DNA from: Listeria rocourtiae FSL F6-920 | GTDB taxonomy: Bacteria; Bacillota; Bacilli; Lactobacillales; Listeriaceae | Reading direction: 5' to 3' | Assembly (NCBI RefSeq): GCF_000525975.1 | Contig: NZ_AODK01000012.1 | Location: 1 to 64,000 of the forward strand | DNA length: 64,000 bases | Shown here: positions 1 through 10,608 of the stretch, in pieces | Position numbering within the stretch: the stretch's first letter is position 1 | Layout: each line of letters starts with the position of its first letter | Made by a program: the position numbers and the translations under genes | The notes under the pieces: model-generated | Database searches by the model: none | What the model was told of the DNA's origin: nothing | What the model saw: only the letters and a program-made list of their open reading frames with translations

Positions 1-2
1 AT

Positions 3-20
3 TTCAAATAATTATTTGAA
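3..20. promoter_or_regulatory. 18-bp perfect palindrome, possible Crp/PrfA-type operator
   Basis: TTCAAATAA followed directly by its reverse complement TTATTTGAA. It lies about 140 bases upstream of the first PrfA-like gene. Dyad sites of this length are typical of dimeric Crp/Fnr regulators, so autoregulation is possible. The region is very AT-rich and the window begins here, so chance or a link to the gene to the left cannot be excluded. Confidence 0.3.
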
Positions 21-159
21 TTCAGAAAAAAAAGAGGTTATTTATAAATTGGTTCTTTTTTTTTTATCTTTTTTTTAGAATAGCCCAATCCAGGCTCTGT
101 ATCATGTTAAATTAGATGTAACAAGAGCAAAGCATAGGATAAAATATAGGAGGTACAAA

Positions 160-773
160 ATGCAGCAGTTTTTTAAAATTTTTTGTTAGATGATGAGATA
201 TCACCCATTAAAAGTGAAAAGCAGACTTTTAATAAAGGTCAAAAATTATTACTTGAAGATATCGATAAGACAGTTAATTATGTGTTTGGTATTTCTGAAG
301 GAATAGTTGCTATGAATAGCGATACAGTAACAATTGATTTTCTAGGAGTAAATCAATTTCTAGGGCTATATATGAATGATGAATTGAACCTACATGGAGA
401 AATACTTTCAAAAACAGCGGTTATCTGGAAATTCGAATTAACAGATGTTTTAGCTAAAGTAACAAGTCATAAAAAAGGGTTGTTACTATACAATAAACAT
501 GTGATGGATATACAGAAAAATGTGACACAGAAAAGCAATGTAATGAAACTAAACAACAGTAATAAGGTATTACTTTCTTTAAGAACAATTGCTTCACGTT
601 TTGGTGAAGAATTGGATAGTCACGATGTGGTTAGAATTCCAGCATACTTCACTAGAAAAGTGTTGTCAAATTATACAAATATTAAAGCAACAACTCTTAC
701 AAACGTCCTAAATAAATTATATAGTAAAGATAAGATTCTTTATGGTAGGCGTGTAATCCTTGTGTACATCTAA
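160..773 (+). CDS. Crp/Fnr (PrfA-like) transcriptional regulator, frame broken near its start
   Basis: A regulator of about 204 aa with an N-terminal cyclic-nucleotide-binding-like beta-roll (residues about 20-110) and a C-terminal winged helix (segment FTRKVLSNYTNIKATTLTNV). The best start is ATG 160, nine bases after AGGAGG. From it the frame stops after nine codons, while the long frame opens at TTG 183. Removing one T from each of the T6 runs at 169-174 and 179-184 joins the two and gives a natural N-terminus, MQQFLKFLLDDE. Listeria carries many Crp/Fnr paralogues related to PrfA. The next gene is a paralogue, and a large secreted protein follows. The ligand and targets are unknown; the neighbouring surface protein is the obvious candidate target. 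Confidence 0.75.
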
Positions 774-839
774 GTGTAAATGTGTTTAGAAGTATATATA
801 GAACTAAAATGATACAAAGTTCATCATTTAGACACAAAT

Positions 840-857
840 TATACACAAAAATGTATA
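840..857. promoter_or_regulatory. Inverted repeat upstream of second PrfA-like gene
   Basis: TATACA, a six-base spacer, then TGTATA, 90 bases before the start of the second PrfA-like gene. The spacing suits a Crp-type dimer site, and the two neighbouring genes both encode such proteins. The AT-rich context makes this a weak call. Confidence 0.3.
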
Positions 858-947
858 AAATTAGAGGTAAAAACGTATAAAATCATATATTTTTAGAGCG
901 AAGGGCTATAAATTTGTTGGTATGATTGTTTATAGGAGGTATAAATT

Positions 948-1617
948 ATGAGTATTGCAAAGCTTTATGATATGGAGGCTATTAAACAAGATTTTAACAT
1001 CGAAAAACTGCTACCAATATTGCTGGAAGAGGATAATTATCCGATTGAGAAAGAAAAATTGGTTTTGGAGAAATCAGATATATTTCAAATCGACGATGAT
1101 GCTAATAGGTATGTATTTGCGATTGAAAAAGGTGTCTGTTCAGTACATGTAGGAAATCAGAATGTAGACTTTGTTGGTTCTGGAGATTTTATAGGTTTAC
1201 ATTCTGAGGGAGATACAGATAAATTGAAAATTAGGATGGAAGCGATGACTGACGAAATCATTATCTGGAGATTTAAATTTCACGATGTATTAGCGAATAT
1301 TATGAATATTCAAGAGGGGTATCTATATCATTATAACTATATGATGCAAATACACCGTATTTATTTAGAGAAGATGATGGCAATGGTATCTGATAAGGAA
1401 CAACGGGTGTTAACCTTTTTAAAACTACTCGCAGAAAAATTTGGAGAAAATGATGGCGAACCGAATGTTTTTTTAAAACTACCGCCCTTTTTTACAAGAA
1501 AACTTATAACTGAATACATAGGAGTAAGTCCTATGACACTTAATAAGGCTATGAAAAAAATTAGAAAATAAGGGAAATATCATGGTGGATGAACGATTTA
1601 CGTATATCAAAATGTAA
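948..1617 (+). CDS. Crp/Fnr (PrfA-like) transcriptional regulator, frame broken near its end
   Basis: A second regulator of the same family as the upstream gene, about 222 aa. ATG 948 follows AGGAGG with good spacing. An N-terminal extension precedes the beta-roll; the DNA-binding segment holds FFTRKLITEYIGVSPMTLNK. The frame as read stops at 1571 after KAMKKIRK. Removing one A from the A7 run at 1554-1560 extends it to 1617 and restores a C-terminal wing (KKLENKGNIMVDERFTYIKM) that aligns with the wing of the first paralogue. I therefore take the short version to be a sequence error. The two regulators probably arose by duplication and may control the large secreted protein downstream. Confidence 0.8.
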
Positions 1618-1758
1618 CTGCAGAATAAACTGAAAAATTTATTTAACATTTTAGTATTTGTGCTTATGGAGGTGATTAGACTGAATTTTTAATTTGAAAC
1701 TCTAAAAATCAGAAGGAAATGAAAGTAAAAAAAATTTGAAAGAAGGAATAATAACAAA

Positions 1759-4700
1759 ATGAAAAAAGCATTTAGTATTTTAGCAGTAACAGCAATTATT
1801 AGTTCAAGCGTTGTAGCACCATTTAATATGTATGTACCAAATATAGAAGCAGCAGAAGGAATCAATCCAGCTAATCTAATAGACAATCCAAATTTGATTA
1901 GTTCAGATATTACGATAGATCCTAATGATAAGTATCGTCTCTTAAGTTGGAATAATATTAATGGATATGGAGCTCTTAAAGTTGAAGGCACTTATGCAAT
2001 AAGTCAAGGTGCTAGAACTTATAAAATTCATAATAATCACTCAATTGAACTTGATTTTATGTCTTTAAATAATGACACTCTGTCTCAGACGATTGATACC
2101 GAAATTGGTAAGGAATATACATTTAGTTTAAAGTTTAGTGTACCTCAATACATGGATAGAACGATTACCATGAGGGCTGGGAATGCTAGCAGAACTGCGT
2201 TCACTTCATCTGAGGGGACACGCACAGCTACAAGAACATTGAATTTCACTGCAACTGATACAAAGACTAAAATCTATATCGGAATAAGTGGTACGGCAGC
2301 AACTAGGCACGTTATGTACTTTTCTGAGCTGAGTGTCACAAAGTCAGATAAACAAGTAACAGCTGATATTAAAGCAGTTTTAGATGTAGCAGAAGCAAGT
2401 GTCAAAGGGCTATTCAACAACGGAGATGTCAAGGGAACAATTAAAGATACAACGAATCAGGTAGCAATCGATAGTGCTAGGGTGTTAGTCAATGCAGTAA
2501 CAGATCAAACAAAGAAAACAGAATTAGAAAATAACCTAAAAGAAGCGCAAAAGCAATTAGATGCACGTAACGCAGCAGTGGCAGAAAAAAGCACGTCAAG
2601 AAGCAGCAGAAGCAAGTATCAAAGGACTATTCAACAACGGAGATGTCAAAGGAACAATTAAAGATATAACGAATCAGGCAGCAATCGATAGTGCTAGGGT
2701 GTTAGTCAATGCAGTAACAGATCAAACAAAGAAAACAGAATTAGAAAATAACCTAAAAGAAGCGCAAAAACAATTAGATACACGTAACGCAGCAATAGCA
2801 GAAAAAGCACGTCAAGAAGCAGCAGAAGCAAGCGTAAAAGAGCTATTCAAAAATGGTGATGTGACAGGAGTTATTAAAGATACAACAGATAAAGCAGCAA
2901 TTGATAAGGCGCAAACTGCTATCAATGCGGTAACAGACACTACAAAAAAAGCAGCGTTACAAAAAGATCTAGATACAGCCAAAAAACAACTGAGCCAAAT
3001 TGGTGAAGAGTACCTGTATACTTTTAAAGGCTATGCAGACCGCGTATTTGGAACTATGAAGGTTTCTATCAAGAATATGCAAGCAACAATGAGTACTATG
3101 GCAGGCGTACCACATTCTTATTTTTCAGATGCTTATGTAAGTGTACAGATTGAAAAAGAAAATGGTACGGTGACATATAGTAAAGACTACATTGGAAATA
3201 AAACATATCCAGATACTACAGAGCAAGCAACGCTAAATATTGGTGATTACATCACAGTAACGCATAAAGAGCCGGCTGTTCGTTTTTCCATCGATAACTT
3301 AACGAATCAAACAACATTAGCAAAAGGAAACACAACGATTTACATGGTTACAAGTACTGGTCTTGTGGAGGTAACGCAAAAGGAAAAGGATACAGCAATT
3401 GCAGAAGTTAGCGTGAAAGAACTATTCAAAAATAATGACGTAACAGGAGACATCAAAGATACAACGAATCAAGTGTCTATTGACAACGCTCAAAAACTAG
3501 TAGATGCCGTAACAGATACAACGAAAAAAAGCTGCATTACAAAAAGATTTAGATGAAGCGAAGAAACAATTAAAAGCAAAAAATGATGCAATAGCGGCAG
3601 AAAAAAGGACGTCAAGAAGCAGCGGAAGCAAGTGTGAAAGAACTGTTCAAAAACAATGACGTAACAGGAGACATCAAAGATACAACAAACCAAGCAGAGG
3701 TTAATAAAGCACAAGATTTAATCAAAGCAATAACAGATCCAACCATCAAAGAAGGTTTACAAAAGGATCTAAACCGCGCACAAGAATTACTAGATGCTAA
3801 AATTGCAGCAGAACTGGAAGCGGCAGCAGATGAGGGTCAACAACTAATCGCAACCTTCCTAGTAAATCAATTATTCCAAGACAATAATCCTATAACGGAT
3901 GTAATCAAAGATATCACAACTCAGCAAGCCATCGACATTGCGCAAACACAAATTGATCTCATTAAGGTTAGCACAGTAAGAGGAAGTTTACAAAAAACAT
4001 TAGATCGTGCACAAGAATTGCTAAATGAGAGAAACAATGCGTCAAAAAATGAAGCAGCAGAGAAAGCAGTTAACGAATTGTTCCAAGATAACAACCCGGG
4101 AACAGGCGTTATCAAAGAAACAACAGACCAAGGTGCAATTGATGCCGCGCAAAATCTCATCAACAAAGTCACAGATCCAATTATCAAAGTAGATCTACAA
4201 AAAGAACTAGATAAAGCGAAAGATTTACTAGCAGACAAAGTAGCGGCAGAAAAAATGCGCGAAGAAGCAGCAGAAAAAGCAGTCAACGAATTGTTCCAAG
4301 ATAACAAACCAGAAACAGGTGTTATCAAAGAAACGACAGACCAAGATGCAATTGATGCTGCGCAAAATCTCATCAACAAAGTCACGGATCCAATCATCAA
4401 GGCAGACCTACAAAAAGAGTTAGACAAAGCACAAGAATTAGTCAACCTTCACAATGGGTCCACTTCACCAGAATTTTTGGCAGCAGAAAAAGCGATCCAA
4501 GATTTATTGACAACACTCGTTAATTTTGGGCAAAAGGCTGATGCTTTTGGTGCAGTGAAACTAGATACAACGCAAGAAAAAATATACGAAGCACAAGACA
4601 AACTAGACTTAGTCCCAGACAAAGTAGTGGAAAAAGTGGCTTTAGCTGCACAGCTTAAACAAGCACAGGATCTACTCATCGCACGCAATAATGAACAGAT

Positions 4701-6435
4701 TGGTAATCGTGTGGTTAATGGTACTTTTGATAGTGCTCTAAATGGTTGGAAAACATGGATTGGTTCAGGTTCAACCGCACCAACAGTGGTGGCTAAAGAA
4801 GGTTTCGCAAGTAATGCATTGAAACTTGCTTCTAATTCCAGTGTAGAACAAACAATCCAAGGATTGAAACCAAACACGAACTATGTGCTGAATTTTTACG
4901 GTAAAGTAGACGACGGGACATTCCTATCTGCGGGTATTAAAAACCACGGTGGAACACAACAAAGTATCCGTGTAACCAGTGCCGATTATAGCAAAGGTCA
5001 AATCGCCTTCACAACAGGTGCTAACGCTAAATCAGCGACGTTCTTCTTGATGAAAGCAGCTGGAACTGGCAATGGTTTTGCCGATTTTGTTATTGCGAAA
5101 GCAGACAATGGTGAAGACAGCATTCCAGAAGTAGTAGAAGCAACAAATACGGTGGATAGCTTGTTTACGAATTTATCTGTCATTGGTGTGAATGAAAACA
5201 CAACGACCCTGTACAAAAATGGCGCGCTAAAAATAACAACAAAACAAACGGATATTGATGCAGCAAAAGCGATGGTAGACGCAATGAAAGATAGTTATGA
5301 ATCTAAAACGGATTTACTGGCAACACTGAAAACAGCGCAAGATCTTTGGGATATTCGTAGCGCAGAAGAAACAGGTAACTTGGTGAAAAATGGTGAATTC
5401 GATAGTGGAATTGCTAACTGGAAACCATGGAATAGCGCAACGTCAACTACACCAACAACAACACAAGAGAATGGAAATAATGTCTTGAGACTTGCAGCTG
5501 GATCAAGCACAGAACAAATTATCTCTGGCTTAAAAGCAAATACGACATACACCCTTGAAATTTACGGCAAAGTAGATAACAACGGCTATGTCAGTGTTGG
5601 TGTGAAAAATTATGGTGGTTCACAAAAAACAGCACGTATTAGTGGTACAGAGTATGCAAAAGCAAGTGTGACTATCCGTACTGGTACAACGAATAAAACA
5701 GCCACGCTCTTCATGATGAAAGGTTCAGGAACAGGCGCTGGTTCTATCGATGATGTAAGATTTAAAGATGTCACACCAGAAGGCGAACGTCCAGAAGTTA
5801 GCGCAGCCACAGAAGCGTTGGCAGATCTATTTACAGCACAAACAGCTGTTAGCACGACACATCTAACACCTGTACTAAGCGATAATGGTGCTATTAAGAT
5901 GACGACAACTGATGCGGATTTAGCCGCAGTAGCTGCAAAAGTAGCTGCAGTACCGGCTAACTTAGCAGCGAAAGCTGTTCTAGAGGCCGAACTGGCACGT
6001 GCGACAACATTATTTGACAACTTAAAAGCTTCACAAACAGATAATCTAACAAAAAATAGTCAATTCGACAACAACCTAACAAGTTGGAGAACATGGAAAG
6101 CAGCGACAGCGCAAACTCCGGTTATCGTCACAGAAGAGGGTAACAAAGTAGTGAAGTTAGAAGGTAACTCAAGTGTTGAACAAACAATCACAGGTTTACT
6201 ACCAAATACAACGTATACAATTTCTATGTACGGTAAAGTAGAACAAGGCGCTCGTTTATCTATCGGCGTGAAGACGTTTGGTGGGACGCAAGCCAACGCT
6301 TTTGTAACAGCAACAGATTACGCGCAAGGAATACTAACATTTACAACAGGCGCAACAAACACGAGCGCAATCATCTTCTTAAGTCAAGGAGCAGCAAACG
6401 GCATTGCTTATGCTGACCTAGTAGTTACCAAATAA
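1759..6435 (+). CDS. Large secreted repeat protein with Cry1Ac-D-VI-like repeats and carbohydrate-binding modules
   Basis: Read through three A-run errors (A6 at 2585-2590, A7 at 3524-3530, A6 at 3601-3606) this is one protein of about 1557 aa; as given it breaks into three pieces. Signal peptide 1-31. A beta-sandwich, carbohydrate-binding-like module covers about 32-195 and three related ones lie at about 980-1113, 1205-1337 and 1427-1557 (each with a W at the start and an xYGKV motif). Eleven helical repeats of 65-75 aa share the pattern AVNELFxDNxxxTGVIKxTT then DAAQxLINxVTDP. They resemble the Cry1Ac domain D-VI-related repeats known from Listeria secreted proteins. A module at about 414-537 (FKGYADRVFGTMKV, GVPHSYF, KDYIGNKT) matches the mucin/carbohydrate-binding domain type. 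There is no LPXTG, GW or LysM anchor, so it is probably released or glycan-bound. RBS AAGGAATAA precedes ATG 1759. Confidence 0.8.
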
Positions 6436-6446
6436 ATTTTTAATTG

Positions 6447-6488
6447 AGGTAAAAGATATGCTGGGTTTAGACTAGCATATCTTTACCT
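6447..6488 (+). terminator. Hairpin after the large secreted protein gene
   Basis: Arms AGGTAAAAGATATGCT and AGCATATCTTTACCT pair over 15 bp with a single bulged A, starting 12 bases after the stop codon. No strong T run follows, so it may be a weak terminator or a 3-prime stabiliser. It separates the secreted protein from the polysaccharide operon. Confidence 0.6.
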
Positions 6489-6623
6489 TACTAATACCGA
6501 AATTCCTTTTGTGTCCGATGTGTTAAAAAACGTCAAGAATCGTATGATGGATTCGGGTATAACGTTATATGACATAAGTACAACCAAGCAAAATAATCAC
6601 GCAGAGAAGAAAGGATGGAGACA

Positions 6624-7252
6624 ATGGATTATGAATTTAGATACAGTCAAATGAACGCGAAGAAAACATCATCTATGTTCCAATGCATGAAACGACTATT
6701 TGACCTTTTTTTTTTGCTACAACGTTACTAGTCTTGACCTCACCGGTAATACTCGTGACAGTGTGTGCTGTGAAAATAGAATCTTCTGGACAAATTATCT
6801 ATAGACAACGCAGAGTGGGGCATAGAGGTAATGAATTTACTATTTACAAAATTAGGTCCATGGAAGAAAATGCGGAAGCCAGTGGCGCTAAGTGGGCGGA
6901 AAAGAATGATCCACGAATCACAAAAGTCGGCCACTTTATTAGGAAGACGCGAATAGACGAACTACCTCAACTGTGGAATGTATTAAAAGGTGAGATGAGC
7001 ATAATTGGTCCACGACCAGAACGACCAATGTTCACCAAAGAATTCCAAGTTCTTTACCCCAAATTCACCCAACGATTAGTTGTCAAACCAGGTCTGACTG
7101 GCTGGGCACAGGTCAATGGAGGCTATGATATTTCCCCGAAAGAAAAATTAAAACTCGATTTGGAGTACATTAATTCCATGTCTATCAAAAATGAAGCGCG
7201 CATACTATGCAAAACGATCCAAGTGGTTTTAAGTGGTAGCGGTGCAAGATAA
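6624..7252 (+). CDS. Undecaprenyl-phosphate sugar phosphotransferase (initiating enzyme), frame broken in poly-T
   Basis: Bacterial sugar transferase of the WbaP/EpsL type, about 208 aa. It transfers a sugar-1-phosphate to undecaprenyl phosphate at the membrane and starts repeat-unit synthesis. Visible motifs: one N-terminal hydrophobic segment (LFF...TTLLVLTSPVILV), GHRGNEFTIYKIRSM, KTRIDELPQLWNVLKGEMS, IGPRPERP, and PGLTGWAQVNG near the C-terminus. ATG 6624 lies after GAAAGGATGGAGAC. The frame from it fails at a T10 run (6706-6715); T8 would join it to the long frame. First gene of the polysaccharide operon, followed 10 bases later by a lipoprotein gene. Confidence 0.85.
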
Positions 7253-7262
7253 GGAGCGCAGA

Positions 7263-7739
7263 ATGAAAAGAACAATTATATCAATAATCGCAATTTTGAC
7301 AATTTTAACAGTAGCTTGTTCACATCAAGAAAAAGAATACAGTCCAGTCACATCATGGAAAAATGAAGATACAGAAGTAAGCAAACAGGAGTTTGCGGAA
7401 CTGACGAAAAGCAATAATGCGTTGGAATATACAGATGGTGAGATTGTGATTCAGGATAAGGATGCGGTTACTAGAAGCGATACGGGTGATGCGACAACCT
7501 ATTTTGTACAGAATGCTTACATTCCAATTACAGATGCCAAAGAAATCACCAAAAGAGACAACTGGACAAAAGAAGAATTGCTCACAAAATATGCAGGTGC
7601 AGCTCAGAGTATTGATGTGAATACAAAGGAAAACATGATAGAGGCCTTCTTCATCACTGGTCCTCGTGGATACGGAGAGCTACGTGTGACATTCGATGGT
7701 GATACATTAAAGACGATGACAAATACGTTTCAAGAATAG
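7263..7739 (+). CDS. Small lipoprotein of the polysaccharide operon, function unknown
   Basis: 158 aa. ATG 7263 follows AAGGAGCG. The N-terminus is a lipoprotein signal with lipobox LTVAC, so the mature protein should be acylated at Cys20 and face the outside. The rest is soluble and acidic, with no motif I recognise. It sits between the initiating transferase and the BY-kinase, with 12 bases to the next gene, so it is co-transcribed. A role in polymer assembly or attachment is inference from position only. Confidence 0.65.
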   Translation: MKRTIISIIAILTILTVACSHQEKEYSPVTSWKNEDTEVSKQEFAELTKSNNALEYTDGEIVIQDKDAVTRSDTGDATTYFVQNAYIPITDAKEITKRDNWTKEELLTKYAGAAQSIDVNTKENMIEAFFITGPRGYGELRVTFDGDTLKTMTNTFQE

Positions 7740-7750
7740 GTGAATAGTAG

Positions 7751-8401
7751 ATGAGAGTAAAAGAAATACTGAATGAGAATCCATTTTTTCAGGAACAAAT
7801 GGCGCATATCAGAACGACGATTGAGTTATCGGAGCAACGAGGTATCCAAGCAATAAGTGTGACATCATCTCTATCCAGCGAAGGTAAAAGCTCCATTGCA
7901 ATAGGTATTGCTAGAAGTTTCACGGAGGCTGGCAAGAAGGTGTTGCTGATTGATAGTGATTTCCGACGTCCCTCTGTGCATAAGAAGTTAGGATTATCGA
8001 ATGCGGTCGGATTTTGTGACGTATTAAAAGGTGAATATGCTTTGACAGAATGCATCAAGGATATTGATGTACAAGGGTTGGATGTTTTGACAAGCGGTTT
8101 AGTAGAAGATTCACCTAGCCTATTGTTTGATGCAACGAGATTAAAGAAGTTCATTTTTGAAGTGAAAAAGGACTATGACCTAGTGATTATTGATACGCCT
8201 CCTGTTCTACTTGTACCAGAAGTGAAAACAATCTTGAACCATAGTGATGCGACATTACTTGTCGTTAAATACGATGAAGTGAGGAAGGAAGAAGTAGAAC
8301 GGACATACCATGTATTGAACCAAGTGTCAGCTACGTGCCTCGGAATTGTATTTAATCGTGTCAAAGTGAAAGTCAAAGATCGTTACCGTTATTATTACTA
8401 A
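7751..8401 (+). CDS. BY-type tyrosine kinase CpsD/CapB-like
   Basis: 216 aa cytoplasmic ATPase domain of a bacterial tyrosine kinase that controls polysaccharide chain length together with a Wzz-type partner. Motifs: Walker A SSLSSEGKSS with Lys46 (the usual PG before EGK is SS here), Walker A-prime VLLIDSDFRRP, Walker B LVIIDTPP, and a C-terminal tyrosine cluster RYRYYY for autophosphorylation. In most Gram-positive loci the CpsC activator is directly adjacent; here the Wzy polymerase lies between them. No CpsB/YwqE-type phosphatase is seen in the operon. RBS is weak (AGGTGAATAG). Confidence 0.88.
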   Translation: MRVKEILNENPFFQEQMAHIRTTIELSEQRGIQAISVTSSLSSEGKSSIAIGIARSFTEAGKKVLLIDSDFRRPSVHKKLGLSNAVGFCDVLKGEYALTECIKDIDVQGLDVLTSGLVEDSPSLLFDATRLKKFIFEVKKDYDLVIIDTPPVLLVPEVKTILNHSDATLLVVKYDEVRKEEVERTYHVLNQVSATCLGIVFNRVKVKVKDRYRYYY

Positions 8402-8423
8402 AGCGTGCGATAGGAGAACAAAG

Positions 8424-9684
8424 ATGGATTATAAAAGTGATATATCATGTGATTATGCTAACAGTATTTCCCCTCGCTATTCTAAAAATCAGGTTTTTCT
8501 ACTCACATTGATGTTGTTGTTTCTCAGTATTGGAAGTCAGTTTAATTTACAGATTGGCTTGGCATTGAAGCCCTACATGCTTTTGTTCCTTGGCTTAATG
8601 TTGTACTACTCACCACAAATGACGATTTCTAAACTGTTGTTTTTTGAAATGGCATTTATCAGTTTTTATGTGTATTACGACTTACGTGGCGTAATCACGG
8701 CTTATCCAGCTGCTGCGCTTCGAGCGATTGGTGCTACGTTTATCTTGCTTATCTTTTACTTTTTTTTGTCGGTATTGGTTAGATCAGATTAAGTGGAAGG
8801 ATATCGAGTGGACAATTATCATTTCAGGGTTTGTGTTCAATATTTTGAGTCTGGGCTATTACGTGATGGGGCTTGTTAATTTGGGATTCAACATGCAGGG
8901 AAACGGGATTCGCGAAATGGGAGTGATGATTGATCGGAGTTTTGCAAGGTTGCTTGGTCTGACGAATGATCCTAATATCTTCGTTTTTATCAACATGTTA
9001 TTCATTGCTTACTTCCTGACGCATCGGGAAAAATGGTGGAACTTACTCGGTGGATTTATTGCGATATTATGCATTGTTTTAACGCTATCACGTGGTGCAA
9101 TTATCTCTTTGATTATTGTATTAGCGCTATGTTTACTGGTTGGAAGTATGAAGTCCAAACTAATGTTAATTCTTGGTTCAATCGGATTTTTTCTTATAGC
9201 GAACTTCTTCTTTGATCAGTTCATGGAAGTGTCATTGTGGGAATTGATGATGGAGCGATTTGGAACGGTCGGTGAAGATGGCGGAAGTGGCCGGTTCGAT
9301 ATCTGGACGGATGGTTTGGCGTATTTCATGGACAAACCGTTGTTAGGGATTGGGTCTTTCAACTTTCAATTCTACCATGCTTTTTCAGCTGGAAAAGCGA
9401 TTTTCATGCACAATTCTTTTTTGGAAATTTTAGTGGAAACAGGGATTGTCGGAATGATACTTTACGCAGTAGCGATTATTGCAATTCTGTGGACACTGGT
9501 ACAAGCGGCTATAGAGGACCGGGAGCAATGGTGGTTGGTCATTACTTTGATTGGCTATTTATCGATGATGACCTCTTTGTCGCTAGTTTTGAACGAAATT
9601 TTTTTCTTCTTCTTTGCACTCGTTGCGAGGAGCTTGAAGGAAAAGGAAGCAAATATAGGACGACGTAAAGGATGGAGAATATGA
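8424..9684 (+). CDS. O-antigen ligase/polymerase family membrane protein (Wzy-like), frameshifted
   Basis: About 419 aa polytopic membrane protein once one T is removed from the T8 run at 8760-8767; as given it splits into a 122-aa front part and a downstream part. At least ten hydrophobic segments, with a large extracellular loop before the motif GGSGRFDIWTDGLAYF and then PLLGIGSFNF and HNSFLEILVETG. These are hallmarks of the Wzy_C/O-antigen ligase family, in which this loop binds the lipid-linked repeat unit. It probably polymerises the repeat units outside the membrane. ATG 8424 follows TAGGAGAAC; its stop overlaps the start of the Wzz-like gene. Confidence 0.8.
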
Positions 9685-10346
9685 AGCGAGAATTATCCTT
9701 AGTAAATATAGTCACCATCATTCGCAAAAAAATCTTGATTGCGCTGGTTATCGCGATTATGGCAACGTGTTTGGTTGGTGTTGCGAGTTATCAATTCATG
9801 GCGCCGAAATATGATGCGTCTGTACAACTGCTTATCAATCCGAAATTAACGGATGAAGAAACTAGGAATTACCGAAGTTCGGATTCCAATACACAATTAG
9901 TGAATACCTATAATGTCATTTTGCAGAGTAAAGTGATCTTAGACGACGTGATTGAGCGATTGGATCTTTCTACAAGTGTTTCTGGGCTGCGCCAAGTGAT
10001 TAGTGTACAAAATGAGAAAGAGTCCAAAGTCATATCAATTCATGTCGAGCAGGAAGACCCAAAGATGGCGCGCGCGATTGCAGAGACGCTGGCCTTGTCC
10101 ATGGAGAAAGAAGTACCGAAACTGATGAATATTGACAACGTGAATATTTTATCAGATGCAGAGCTTAGCGGTAATTTAACTATGTCACAAATCCGGATTT
10201 ATATGATTCTTGCTTTTGTGATGGTACTAACACTCAGTTTAGCTAGTCTTGTTATTCGAGAGTCTTTGAAAAGCACATTTAAAACGATAAAAGATTTTGA
10301 AGATGTGACGAAATTACCAGTGATTGTCACGATTCCGGAGATATAG
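9681..10346 (+). CDS. Wzz/CpsC-type chain-length regulator and kinase activator
   Basis: 221 aa. Wzz-domain protein with an N-terminal membrane helix (about residues 17-38), an extracellular domain, and a second helix near the C-terminus (MILAFVMVLTLSLASLVI) followed by a short cytoplasmic tail. It activates the BY-kinase and sets polymer length. Start ATG 9681 overlaps the previous stop (ATGA), indicating translational coupling, and is preceded by GGATGGAG; an in-frame ATG at 9672 is less likely. The partner kinase is two genes upstream. Confidence 0.8.
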   Translation: MKRELSLVNIVTIIRKKILIALVIAIMATCLVGVASYQFMAPKYDASVQLLINPKLTDEETRNYRSSDSNTQLVNTYNVILQSKVILDDVIERLDLSTSVSGLRQVISVQNEKESKVISIHVEQEDPKMARAIAETLALSMEKEVPKLMNIDNVNILSDAELSGNLTMSQIRIYMILAFVMVLTLSLASLVIRESLKSTFKTIKDFEDVTKLPVIVTIPEI

Positions 10347-10362
10347 GGGAGTGAGGAGCGAT

Positions 10363-10601
10363 ATGATGATACAAAAATATGAAGAGTAGTTGAAAGTACT
10401 GAATAGTTTGTTTTTATCAACGCAGGAAGCCATTGAGTGTCTGGTGTTTCCAAACAATGTTTTCATTCACTTGTAGCACGCGGAAAGATTCAGAAGATAC
10501 GAAAAGGCTCAGCGGTGTTGTATTCTGCAGAGGAAATCAGGGATCGCAAAGGACAACAGCCGTGGCTGCGCCAAAAATATGGTACGTTTCAAGAAGGATA
10601 G
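10363..10601 (+). pseudogene. Broken small helix-turn-helix (excisionase/MerR-like) gene
   Basis: A good RBS (GAGGAG) and ATG ATG at 10363 open a frame that hits TAG after eight codons. Downstream the same frame reads LFLSTQEAIECL, then a missing base near 10437 shifts to VSKQCFHSLVARGKIQKI and on to LYSAEEIRDRKGQ. Joined, this is a typical STxEAxxxLGVSxxxxxxLVxxGKI excisionase-like DNA-binding domain of about 78 residues. It carries one nonsense codon and one frameshift that is not in a long homopolymer, so unlike other breaks in this window it may be a real pseudogene. It ends eight bases before the next glycosyltransferase. Confidence 0.55.
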
Positions 10602-10608
10602 GTGTTTC

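Noticed and set aside
1643..1656. PrfA box upstream of the large secreted protein
   Set aside because: TTAACATT matches the left half, but the right half (TTAGTA) does not match TGTTAA.
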